A stretch of DNA of 64,000 nucleotides from Rhipicephalus microplus. Lineage: Eukaryota; Arthropoda; Arachnida; Ixodida; Ixodidae. This document shows, one piece after another, positions 24,301 to 36,300 of the stretch. Numbering within the stretch: the stretch's first letter is position 1; the number at the start of each line of letters is the position of its first letter. The stretch covers positions 8,179,501 to 8,243,500 of the forward strand of contig NC_134704.1 in NCBI RefSeq assembly GCF_043290135.1, read 5' to 3'. The position numbers and the translations under genes were made by a program. The notes beneath the pieces are model-generated. The model saw nothing but the letters and a program-made list of their open reading frames with translations, was not told where the DNA came from and did no database searches.

Positions 24301-27300
24301 CCCCCTCGATTATGCGCACTACACGAAATGTCGAATCACACCCGGAATTTCACGCTCTGCATGACGCCAATCGTTCCATTTCAAGGACGTGTTTTCGGTT
24401 TCAAGACGTCGCAATCGAATCGCAAACGAACGTTCGAGCTCTACACATGCCACCCTCGTTTAACAATAGGGAGTTTTAGTGCTGGGTACCCAAGCGGCTT
24501 GCGTACGCAGGACGTTGAGGCCGCGGTATTGCGCATGCGCGAAACCCCAAACAGATGCATCGCAAGATCGCTGGGGCGATGGGGCCATGCGTCCGCGCGG
24601 CCCACCTTAGCAAGAATTCACGGTATCCGCACTGCGGATACTCTAGCCGTCGAGTTAAAATAGGCCAAAATGCGAGCACTTATAGCGATTACATGGTTTC
24701 AGCCAGATTTCCAAAGCTAGAATGGCCTGGAACATCGAAACTAAAAAGCATATGCCAGCCCCCGACTAGCTGAATAGGTGGCGCCATCTAGCGCAGCCAT
24801 AGTGAAACAGACAACCACAACTTTGTTATTGCAGAAACATTGTGCATTGTACATCTGGTGCAAAAACTGCGCAGCGACAATACTACAAATGAGTAACCTT
24901 TTTATTCATTTTCACCTCAAAAACATTACGTGTAAGCTAACATGTTTTATGACTGCGGTTGCACGAAGTGTCACAAGATGTAGACACTGTCGTTACAATA
25001 ACCTTGTATTTCACTTTTTTGCGTATACCAGAATACCGTACACTATAAAAAAAAGTGTCCTGATCACTATGTATGTTTAATTTAACATTTTAAATCATAA
25101 AAAGACTTAAATAATACTTACGCGACAAGACGCTATGGCTCTGCGAGCGCGTGTGAACTTCGTGCGGCTTGCGTTTGCGTGCGTGCCACCGTGGCGCCAA
25201 CTAAAAGGCATTCCGGTTTGGTTTGGGTTGGGCACGCAACGCCGCGCGCTTCCAAGCCCGTAAGGCCCCAAGAGAATGCGTACCCAGCACTAAAACTCCC
25301 TGATACGTATCCCTTCCCATCAAGTGCAGCCACGACAAAGAGTTTTGTTGATTCCGTAGCAAACCGCGACTTAGATTGCACAAGAATGTTACTGAAAAGC
25401 CTGCCGTTCGGTATGTTGTCGCGGCAAGTTTGTCCAAAACATGAAGATCCAGCGTTCAAAAGAAGGCATTCAGGCGATGAACCAAAAACAGCGTGTGTGA
25501 TACAAAGTTGCATGCACGATCGGCAGATCAACAACGAAAACCCACCAGGCCTACGTTTGACTGCGCACTGGCAGCAAATGTGAGAGCTCACGTAACAAAG
25601 TCGTAAAAGGTTTCAAATTTACGGATGAGGTAGTGAATGCGATCTCTGTAGTAAGGCCGGTAACACCGAGGAAATCGTCAAGTGCAGACAAGGATAAGAT
25701 CGCACGTGCCATGTTGAGCCGCATGCTGTCGAAGCCACACTCCTTTTCCTTACTTGGCGAGCCCCCGCAGCATGCCTCGGGTTTTTTTTTTTCTCTTTTT
25801 TTCTATTTTTTTCTTCCCACATTTGTTCGCTTCGCATCCCTTCAGCCCTCCATAAAGACTTCGTCATTAGCTCCCTAGCAGTGCACCTGGCATGTCTCCT
25901 TTCACGGGCACGATCGCTACCGCAATTGTCAAAAAACTTTCCGCCTACTGCATTACAGTAGACTACCAATAATTACAAGTTAGGTAATTTGAATTTTTGG
26001 TTAATTAGAAGTCAAGAAGTGGTCCCGTCAATTTTGCATGCATGCCTATGGAAAAAAATGCTCGACAATTGAAGTTAAAAGCCAGTAATGTTGGTTCATT
26101 CCAAGATATTTTTCAGTCAAGAGGCTCCAGACAACTGTAATTTTTTAATAAAATGGGAATTTTTCTTGTGCCATGACAGCTGTCCAATTGCGTTGTTGTC
26201 ACCATTGCCACTGCTCGTAGCACCACGGCTCATGAAGTGGCCATCTTGCTTAGTCAACGCCGGGACATCGCATTGATCGCGTCAACTGACTAGGTATTTC
26301 ATTGTGATGTGTCGAGTGCTTCAGCCGCACGCTGGGTTGAAGAACAGCATGAGTGGAAGCTAGCAGAAAAGAGTGCTCACACACACACACAGTGAAGAAT
26401 GTGTGCATATGTGCATGTTCTGCTTCGTCCGCGTCCAGTTGCAATGTTCAAACATAGCATGATAAACCAACTAGCCCACCAACACACTGTGGGTTGATTC
26501 TGCTTTCAACAACTGATTTTGAGAGTTGCGGTGGCGACGTTTGATAATGACAACTCAAGGCCTCTACCCAACACTTGACCTAGCAACGAAAGTCAAAAGT
26601 CTTGAAAGAAGTGACCAGGAAGGTTCTGCTAAGCGAGACATTGCACGAAAGTATGATGTTAAGTCTAAGTTGCTCTGGAATTTCACCAAGTGCAAACAGG
26701 TGAACTCGACGATGATAGTCTTGGGGCCGCAGTAAGTGATGCCCATTTTAAAAATTCCTCGACGTGGACAGCAACATCAACAAATGCGATCCACTAACGA
26801 ACAGATAAACTGTGTAAATAGCTCGGCTAGTAGACGACAACAAAGAAATGGACTGCCACTGAGGACTACCGATGTTGCTATTTTCTAGGACAACTGTCAG
26901 GCTTGAAACAATACAAGTGCATCTTGTGCATTTTGCTTAATTGCAAGTTCGTTTATTTCAAAGTTTTTGCAGTTCCCATCAACTTTGTATTAATGAGAGT
27001 CAACTGTATAACCGGTATTTTATCATGGGGAACTGCACAATAATCGGTATGCATATACAGTGAAATCTCGATATAACGAACTTCAGGGGGCTGCAGCAAT
27101 TGTTCGTTATTTTGAAAGGTTGTTATAGTGAAAGCCCAAAAACTAACCATAAGTACTTATTTTTCACCGATTAAAACGACTTACCTTTAGAACGGTGAGT
27201 CCTTGAACTTGTTTTTCACGAGAAAAAACAAGTGGACAAGTGAACACTAAAAAATGCCCGTTTACTTAAAGAAGTCTGTGATTTATTTTATTTTATTTTA

Positions 27301-30300
27301 TTTTATTGACGTGTGCAGCACGAACATTGCATTGCGAAGGCCACATTCCTGTGGCGCAATTTGGTGGTGTGATCCACTTTCTCACTTAGCGAAAACTGCT
27401 TCTGCTTTTTCGTCGCAAGCAGATGTTAACTCATTTAGTAGCATCGTAACGCGAACGCCGACTTGCTTTGCGGACGCGATAAGTAATCCCCGAAAAGAGA
27501 TGAACATGACTGACAAGGCCTCCTAGAGCACATGTAGAAGTGACAAAGATAAGAAAAACCCAAAGCGTATGGCTGTCATCGCCTCTTCAGTACAGTGTGC
27601 CTCTTCCGAAGAAAAAAAGAGCTAAAAAAGAAAATTCCTCACGTTTCGTTTCCTGCTCCCTCGCTGTCTAAGGTTTTCTACACCCATGCTTCCTGCTCCA
27701 CAACTCTCACTCTGCCTCGCCGAACTTGCCCTCCCGTGTTTCCCTCGCCCGTCGCCTAGGCACTTATAAACCTGCAGCGTCGCCGTTTCAACAAGAACAA
27801 AAAAATCATCCTTTCGTTTGTTTCTTTTTTTTTTCCTCTGCACCATTGCGCGTGTTCTGAGAAGCGAGGTGTCTGTTCGCTGTGTCGTCCGCTTGCGTAC
27901 CACTCCGGTGGTCACTATGGATTTCAGAAAATGAGTTCGTTGTACTGAGGCATTGTTAATACACCTAATTTTCTCGCCTAATCTTTGCACTTGCATAATT
28001 CTCGCACCCCCCACATGGCCCAACAAAAATGCGATTTCTTTTTTTTTTCCTAGAGTACTTATTGCACCCTTGAAAACTGCCACAATAATGTTGTCTGCTC
28101 GTTCCAACCACTAATGATGATAGCAGCCGCTATCTGACGCCATCTCTTAAGAATCCAGCATACTACTATTGCAAGGAGATTCAATCCAATCCAAGCAGAG
28201 CTAAAGTGGCAAGTGCGCATTGCGGCGTATTTTGTATGTTGTGTAGGTAATCTTGTCACGTTATGGGGCGATACTGAAGCTACACGGCTGCTTTCCAGTT
28301 GAAAGTGATAGATCATGCACTAAACAACAGCAACAGGGCCGCCGATAGGCTTTTCAGAGTCTATGATATGAGTTTTGTGTTTGCTACTGGTGACAGCAGC
28401 TGAAAGCCACCAAGACGCGTTGGGCCTGCCGTGTGCCTAAAACTGGGATTGATGGTAAGCTTTATTTCTTCAGAAGAAAACTGAGGACGATCCTGTTAAT
28501 TAGCCATGAGCCCAATACTGATGTCCTACACTTACCTTTTGGGGGCTCCTGTTGAGCGACGAACGCTACTGCTACGCCCGCAACACCCACAAGCTTTGCG
28601 TATGGTATTCTAATTCTCGACTATTTGCTTGTGCCTTTTGTGTCTCAAGTAAATCTTGCCTTGTGTTGAACCAGTGCTTTTATTGTTGAGGTAACTCTTA
28701 ATTAGTTTTTCTCAAAGCTTGCTGTTAGTTGCTGGTGTGAGAATCCCGATTCGCGGCCACTTCGTTTTTTTTTTTTTTTCTGCTCTGTACGTTCTCTTGG
28801 AAAGTTTTCCCCGTGTGATTCTCGCACCCCCTAATTTTGCATCGAGAAAAAAAGTACGAGGATTAGATGAGTAAATACGGTAATGCAGAACTAAATTAGT
28901 GCTCGTTATTCTAAAAAGTTCGGTATTCTGAAGTAGGTAGTAGTGAAATAATTTTACATTAAAGCTATTAGCAGTTGGCAAGAGATTTTTTAAAAGCTTG
29001 TTAATTTGAAAAGTTCATTAATGTGGGGTCCGTTCAACTGAGATTTCACTGTACTTGGGGTTCTATAGGAGGGTGAATGGGAGTTGAAAAAGACGGACTG
29101 TAACCCGTTTTACACTATAAATTATGTACACTGTACTACAGTCAAACCTCGTTAGTGCATGCCCACCTTAAGCGTACTAACAGTTAAAACATAGTTGAGA
29201 CTAATCCCCTATTGGGTATAATAGAGATTAATGCATTTGCGGAACGCTTAAGCTGTAGTGTTCCCCTCATGCCTACCGGTTAGTGCGTACTAACTGGGTG
29301 CCACGATAACATTTTGCGCCACAAAACTATCGCGTTGCTGAACTTGCAGATGCCACAATGTGCCGTCAAAGATTTTCCATCATGTTGATAAGTGAGAAGA
29401 TCAGCTAATAAGTTACTCCGACTCTCGTGCAATCGCGGCGATGACACTGTGAGTAATCATCATGGAAAAAACGAAGGCGAGATGGCGACCACCAATACAG
29501 TCGAACCCCTTTATAAGAGACACTGATATAAAAGACAAATGGGTATAAGAGACACCAGTGTGCCTACAGTAAAATACGGACTTATAAGAAAATGCATGCA
29601 AGGTACCCTGCTTATAAAAGACATCTCATATAAAAGACAAAAATTGCTTCCCGGACCATGTCTCTTATAGAGGGGTTTAACTGTAAACGCACCGGTATGA
29701 CTTATCCCCGACAACAAGCCTCATCACAGTAAGCGTCCCCGATTATCTACTCAAGCACGCGTGTGGCGTAGCGTCACTTTAGGCCTACTGCCTACTTTTA
29801 GTAGGCGACTACCTGAACGCACTTGGCTACCGATGGCTGCCACTTCATTGAGCGGGACCGTGTTCAAGCACGCACCGCTTTACAGAAATGCAAGCAGATT
29901 GCTGTCAGAGTGTTTGTTGTTGTAGGTAGCGGGCATCGGGATACCTTGCTGCATTATGCCAACACTCTCATTGTAAAGCAAGCGTAGCACTGTTGAAACC
30001 GTGTGTCACAAAACGAGCGCTCAAAAACGGGCGCGCCGCCAAATTTTCGCGACGAAGCGCCGAGGTCAACGATAAAAAAAAAAGAAAACAAGCATCCAAA
30101 GACTCCCCGGGTGCGCGTCCTTCTCCCCTCGGAAGCGTAGGTTCGCCGACGAAACCTCCTCGCATAGGCGGCCGAGCAAGCCCTAGAAAATTCTCGATGG
30201 AAAGGGAAGTGGTGATGCCGGGTTGAGTCATCCATCGCGGACGGCCTTCGAACCGCCTCGCCCTCTCCCCAACCTTCGCTGCGTATCGCCCCGATGAAAT

Positions 30301-33300
30301 GATGAGAACTTTCTGGAATCTTGCGCGGAAGGTATTTAATCGAGCAGCCGAGACGGGAGATCAGGAGAAGACTGAAGTTAGCGCCAGAGCGCGTAGGGTA
30401 TTCCGCCGTGTAGTCGGCGAAGGATTTGTCCGTAGTGACAAAGCAGGAGAAGAAGAGGATTTCCACCTGAGGGGTGAAGGCTCGAGCTACAGGCAAGAGC
30501 GTGTGTCTACCGCTATCGAGCGAAGACGCGTGGCAACAGCTGCGTGTGTGAAGCCGACGTGTTTCGGGCGAAGAAGGTTGAAGCTTGGAGAGTGGCCAAG
30601 TGAAGACGCGAGGTTTCCTAGAAGAGAAACTTTGGGGGCAACGGAACGACAACAACGCTGGACTTTGAGTGAGTGATTCTCGGAAGAGTATCATCCAGAC
30701 TTTTGTTCCAAGAACTTTGGACTGAATAGGTTTTCTATCCCTTTAGTCTTTAAGCATCTTGGTTGTTCAATGCATGCGACTGCATTGTAGCACGTATTGT
30801 TTTCTGTGTCCGTTGTTTCGAGTGTGGCTGATTGTACTGTGTAGTATGTTGTTTGATTGGTGACATATTGTACTCAACTATTGTGGAGTGTGAATACTTG
30901 TTTATTGTTTTTGATCTGCCATTAGTCAGAATATAATTTTGTTTAGGTTATCAACTCTCGGCTCTGACTTGTTCTTTGGGCCACAGCCGGCGTCCGCTGG
31001 CGCGCCAAAAAGGACCACTTCTAAATTGTCCACGCTTTCGTGGTGCGGTTCGGGGGGCCGATACTTCGGCCCTTGGAATTAGCCCGGCGATCGCCTCCCG
31101 AATTAACGGGACCTGTGACACCGTGCTGCATGCTTTTATTCAGTGACAGCCCAAACGCGGCTTCCATATGTTGCCACAACTTTTAAGGCATCTCTGAAAG
31201 CACACTGCTGGCTGAAAGCTCTTTGACGTTGCGTCAACCCAGCAGGCTACTCACCACATCTGTGCATGGCTTTAAGGGGAGACGCGGGTCGAAAAGTCGC
31301 GTTTTTTTTCCAAATTTCACCTTTTCTGTTTTTTGTTGCTTTATCATCTTTATACATTATATTTTGACATCTGAAAATATCACAGCGAAATAAGCATCAG
31401 AAGTCAGTGAAAAACGCGTCTGAGTGAGCGGCAGTGACGCGCGGCATCACGAAATTTACACAAAACGGGCTGCTGTTCGCGTGCTCGCGGGGCCGCGAAG
31501 AGAGCTGTCCGCCATATTGCGGCCGCTGGCTCGTGTAGAGTTGTCCTTACTCTCCACGATCCCGGTTCTTGAAGTCTCGTACGTTCACGAAAAATCTAAA
31601 AAAAAAGCAACAAAAACAGTCTTTTCCCGCCGTTTCAAACCGCGCGCCACTAACGCAGGGAAGCCATTGGCTGACAGCACCCGTGTTTTCTTGCCGTAGT
31701 TCGCTTCACTGTTTTCCGGAGTTATTTTTCGCTGTTTTCGTGCGATGGCAAGCCCGAAAAAGGCCGTTGCCGACCATCGGAAATACAGAAGTAAGAACAA
31801 GTTCAGAGGGAAGCGGCGGAGGACGTACAAGAAAGCCACCGCCAACGAAAATGTCCGCGACGGGCCAGCGGCCGGTAGGCCTAACATCGACCACGGCAAC
31901 GTCGACCATGGCAACTGCGACGACGAGATCAACGCTGCAGTGAATTTTGTGAGTGCATCGCAGAAAAAGATCGCGTTATTCGAAAACGACGTCAGGCCGA
32001 ATGCCGATCGTGCCGAAAGCGTAGTGCTGTGCGAGTTGGGTGCATTGACGGCCGTCGTCGCAGGCGCGGCATGCCCCGTTTGTCACGAGAGTAAACTCGC
32101 AGTTCGGGCACCGAATAAAAAGCGGAAAGGCCTTTCGGCGTTTCTGGAGCTACACTGCGAGAATGCGGAGTGCTCGGAGAGCATCCTTTCGTCCGCGTAC
32201 TCGTCGAAGCGGGTCGCGTCAGATGGCGGCCGCGGTGCAAGCAGAAGCTACGACAGCGGGAGTTCGCGTGACGCCTTTGCCGTGAACCTGAAAGTGGTGC
32301 TTGCAGCGCGTGCCGTCGGTATCGGGCATGAGCAACTTTCACGATTTTGTGCAGTAGTTGGATTGCCAAACCCTATGCACCATAAGACCTTCCATGCTAT
32401 CGGCAAAAAGATTCACAGTGCGGCAGTGAAGGCTGTCTGTGAAAACATGCAAAGGGCACGCAGCGTCACCAAAGAGGTGGCTGGTAACAGTGACGTGCCA
32501 GTCATGTTTGACGGCACATGGCAAAAAAGAGGCCACAAAAGCCACAATGGTGTGGGAACTGTAGTGTCCTTGGACACTGGTTTGTGCCTGGACTATGAAG
32601 TGCTTTCCAACTTCTGCCTGGCGTGCAGTTTGCATAACGACATGGGAGGCGATGAAGAAACATGGCAGGCGTTTCATCATCCCGTTTGTGAGAAGAATTG
32701 CGACTGTTCTTCGCATGCCATGGAGGCCGAAGCTGCAGTGCGCATTTGGCAGAGGACTGTGGACTATGAGACACCCCTGCGGTTCACCATCTTCCTAAGC
32801 GATGGAGACAGCAAGGCCTACAACGGGGTCTGTGATGCCAACGTGTACCCTGACACTCCAATTGAAAAAGAGGAGTGCACCAACCACGTAGCGAAACGTC
32901 TGGGCACCGGCCTGCGGAAGCTGCCAACGCCACTTCCACGAGGGGAGAAGCTGAAGGAGACCACCATCCAGAAGCTTCAAACTTACTTTCAGGTGGCCAT
33001 TGTGAACAATCGGGGAAATGTCCACAAGATGTACACTGCCATATGGGCCTCATGTTTGCACTCGTGCTCAACAGACGGTGCTGGAAGTCACAAGTTCTGT
33101 CCTGCAGGCCCAGACTCGTGGTGCAAGCACCGACGTGCTGAGGCGCAGGGCCAGCCTGCACCGTGCCACACCCCCCTCCTGACCAAGGCCCAGGGTTTGG
33201 CAGTCCTCCCAATCTACAAGCGTCTCACAGATGCGAAGCTGCTTGCCCGGTGCCTCCACGGCAAGACACAGAACGCGGCCGAGTCCCTGAACAGCAAAAT

Positions 33301-36300
33301 ATGGCTGCTGTGTCCAAAGACCCGGTTTGCTTCCCGGACTGCTGTGGAAACAGCCACAGCCATTGCAGTCCTGTGGTTCAACCGGGGCCACGCGAGCTTT
33401 GAAAAGGTGCTGGAAGAGCTTGGGGTGCTTCCTTCGGAGGCCCTGGTTACCCTCAGCGACCGCCGAGACAGCATGCGCATGCACAAGATGAATGTGCGTC
33501 AGACCGCTGAGGCGAGGGCACACCGTCGCAGTGCAGCCAAGAGGGCCCGGGTGGAAGAGTCCTGCCGCACCAGCCGGGAAGGGAAAACCTACGGTGCTGG
33601 AGAGTTTTAGACAACTGATATTCCCTCTGGACATGTGTGTATGTGTTCAGCACAAGTTTCGTGCTACTGCGTTTTTCATTTTTGTAAATACAGACTTTCA
33701 AACTTTCAAACGCGTTTTTCTCATTTCGCAATTTTGGCCAATTTGCATTTTTTGCGGGAAGTGTTTCGGGCACTTAGAATGGTCATACGACGACGAAATT
33801 TGGCACACACATTGAGGAGAGTGCGTAGGGTGCCGATATCTACTTGAATCAGCACAACCTATCAGCTGTAAATATCTATTAATAAATTTAATGGTGGTCG
33901 AGTGGAAAAAAAAGGGTAGTTTGCTACACAGATGTTTTTTTCATAGTTTCAAAGTTGGAGCACAATTTCTAGCTAGATATCGGCACTCTATGGCTAATAG
34001 GGAGCAAAAGGAGCCATTGAACAACTCTCTGCATGAACATTTAGTATGCGCGAAAGTTCCCGGAAAACTTATCAAGTTTCACCATTACTTGAAACACAAC
34101 TCCCAAACTATTGCACTTATGTAAAAACTGATTACAGATTTGGAATCAGGAGGAAAAACTGCATCAGTGGTCCAATTTCTGAAGCTCTAAGTTGAATAAC
34201 AAAAAAAAAGTGCTTTCGAGGAGCGTCTCCCCTTAAGCAGAGAGGGCATACGCTACAGCTGCATGTGTGCACCGAGTGTGCGAAGCGCTGCTCGCAACTA
34301 GTCATGCAGTAGAATTCTTGGCTCTCTGTAACCTTACCGCGCTTAGAAAGTAAAAACTGCATCAGTTTTCGCTTAGAAGCAGACCCCGGAACAACTATCA
34401 CGGACAGCCGGTTATGTCCGTTCTGTCACTGTACCACGCCGCATATTCCATAGCTCGCAATAGTTTCGAAATGCTCACCGGCGTCGCCACCGCGTGCTAT
34501 CGGGCGGTTGTGTGACAGTTTGAAACTTTCTTGCACTTTGACAAAAAGAAAGAAATGGCTTCGCGGTGGGCACTTCAGGCAATGTATCCCGAGTTTATTC
34601 CTTTGTTGGCGGTGATGGCACATGTCAGGAGATGCAAATTTGTAGCTGGTGGTTAATGCGTAGTGCCCTATGTCGCCATCCCCGGCAGGTATGTAATAAC
34701 GGGGTTTCACTGTATGACCAAGTTTTCTGAGAAGCTGATTTTGGCATGGGTACTTTTACACAAAGAATATGAAAGCAGCACTTACTGAGCCCCGTGAGTG
34801 TCTCCCCTGCCACCCACGGAAGGTCTCGGCCATTTTCTATTTCCATTTCCTTCCCATCTTCTCCAGTGCAAGAAAGGCGCAGAGCAGCTGCCTGGTGACT
34901 GGGCAGCAGTGTCAGCACTCTCTCCACATGTGCTATGTTCTTATAGTTCTGTAAAAAATTTAAACATGAACAACAATGTGAATAGCTGGGCCAGTTAGCA
35001 CATGATGCAAGATAAAAACTAGCAGTAAACGCAGCAGACAAAGAAGCAGAAAGCACCAGGATGACCTACTGCTTCCTTCTTTGTCCTTTAGGTTTAAAGC
35101 TGATTTTCATCCCGATTCAAACAAGTATGCTGCGAGACAGCACCGCAGCCCAATATGCATGCAGGGACTTTGAAAGACTAACTCTAAAACACACATGTGC
35201 AAACACCCAAGTAGAAATGCTGATATAATGAAACAAGCTGGATATAAGACGTTGCTTTGGGCAGTCATAAAGTTGAAGTGTCTTAGTTTTCAACAAAATA
35301 CCATATACCGTCTACGCTCATAACAACAGACCCGGGTAACACAGGCTTTCGGATACTATGGACTATTATTCAGCCTAAGTTTGGTCTGTGAATTAAATTA
35401 GTGGAGCGAAATTCCCTTTTAAGAAATCGTAATATAACGAACTATCAGCTACAGTGGAAGAAATCGATGACATTTTTTGTCGAAATTCGGTGCATAAAGT
35501 GTACTTTTGCTGCACTGACACAAGCTAACAACAGGCTTGACCAGGCAAGATCATCCCACTACAGCCGCAGTATTAAGGGGGGACGTGGCAATGGGAATTG
35601 TAAATTTGGTCAAAATGTTCAGTTTTTCAATTAAATTTTTTCTGTAATACTGAGACCATGTTTTACATCGTAGTGTGAGTTTAGATCAAAATTAGCAGTA
35701 CAAGTTGCATACCTGCCAAGTTCAAAGATTCTGAATCTGGGAGATTTCCACTAGGAGGGGGGTGGGTGCGCTGAATCATTTGCTTCTATATTTTTTTGCT
35801 CGAAAAAAAAAAAACTAGGACAAACAAAACACATGAGCGGGTGGGGGGGGAGGGTGTCAATCTCAAGTGCCAACATCAGTTTTGGGGTCTCATAGTCGTT
35901 TGGAGTGGCCGAACACACGAGGGTACTGCTTCCCACTAAGGTGAGAGTCTCAAAGTATGAACAGAACTAACAGATCAACAGAACTATTTCCGTCAACACG
36001 TGAACAAATGGGGCGTTTTTCACTGTTTTTTTCACTTTTCAGCATCATTCACTGTATATGTATACATATCTATACGTATGAATACTCAAGAAAGAAAAAA
36101 GCCACCCTCGCTTGGCGTCCAGCTTGTCGTGAAACGGCAGTGCTGCCAACCTGCAGAGCCACTTTTTCCCTTTCTCGGGTGAAAAATTTCCCTTGATATT
36201 CCTGGATTTTTCAGGAGAGCGGTTTATTGAAGACTAATGTGTTTGTGCTGTGAAAAACAATTTCAAAGTTCACTTTTATGATATTGCCACGTTCCATTTC

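Larger units (their letters stand above)
29139..34712. mobile_element. Tigger-like element split by three later insertions
   Basis: TA|cagtcaaacctcgttagtgc at 29139 and taacggggtttcactg|TA at 34712 are inverted relatives, with further similarity (gcatgcc versus rc acatacc). Between them lie a MITE (29498-29683), a solo LTR (30004-31120) and a TTAA element (31272-34236). Subtracting these leaves about 1.3 kb, a normal length for a non-autonomous Tigger. The pairing of ends is inference. Confidence 0.5.

Noticed and set aside
29954..30694. 246-codon minus-strand open frame
   Set aside because: It lies almost entirely in the solo LTR at 30004-31120, which has clear ends and target duplication.
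33068..33634. 188-codon minus-strand open frame
   Set aside because: Antisense shadow of the intact transposase at 31745-33610.
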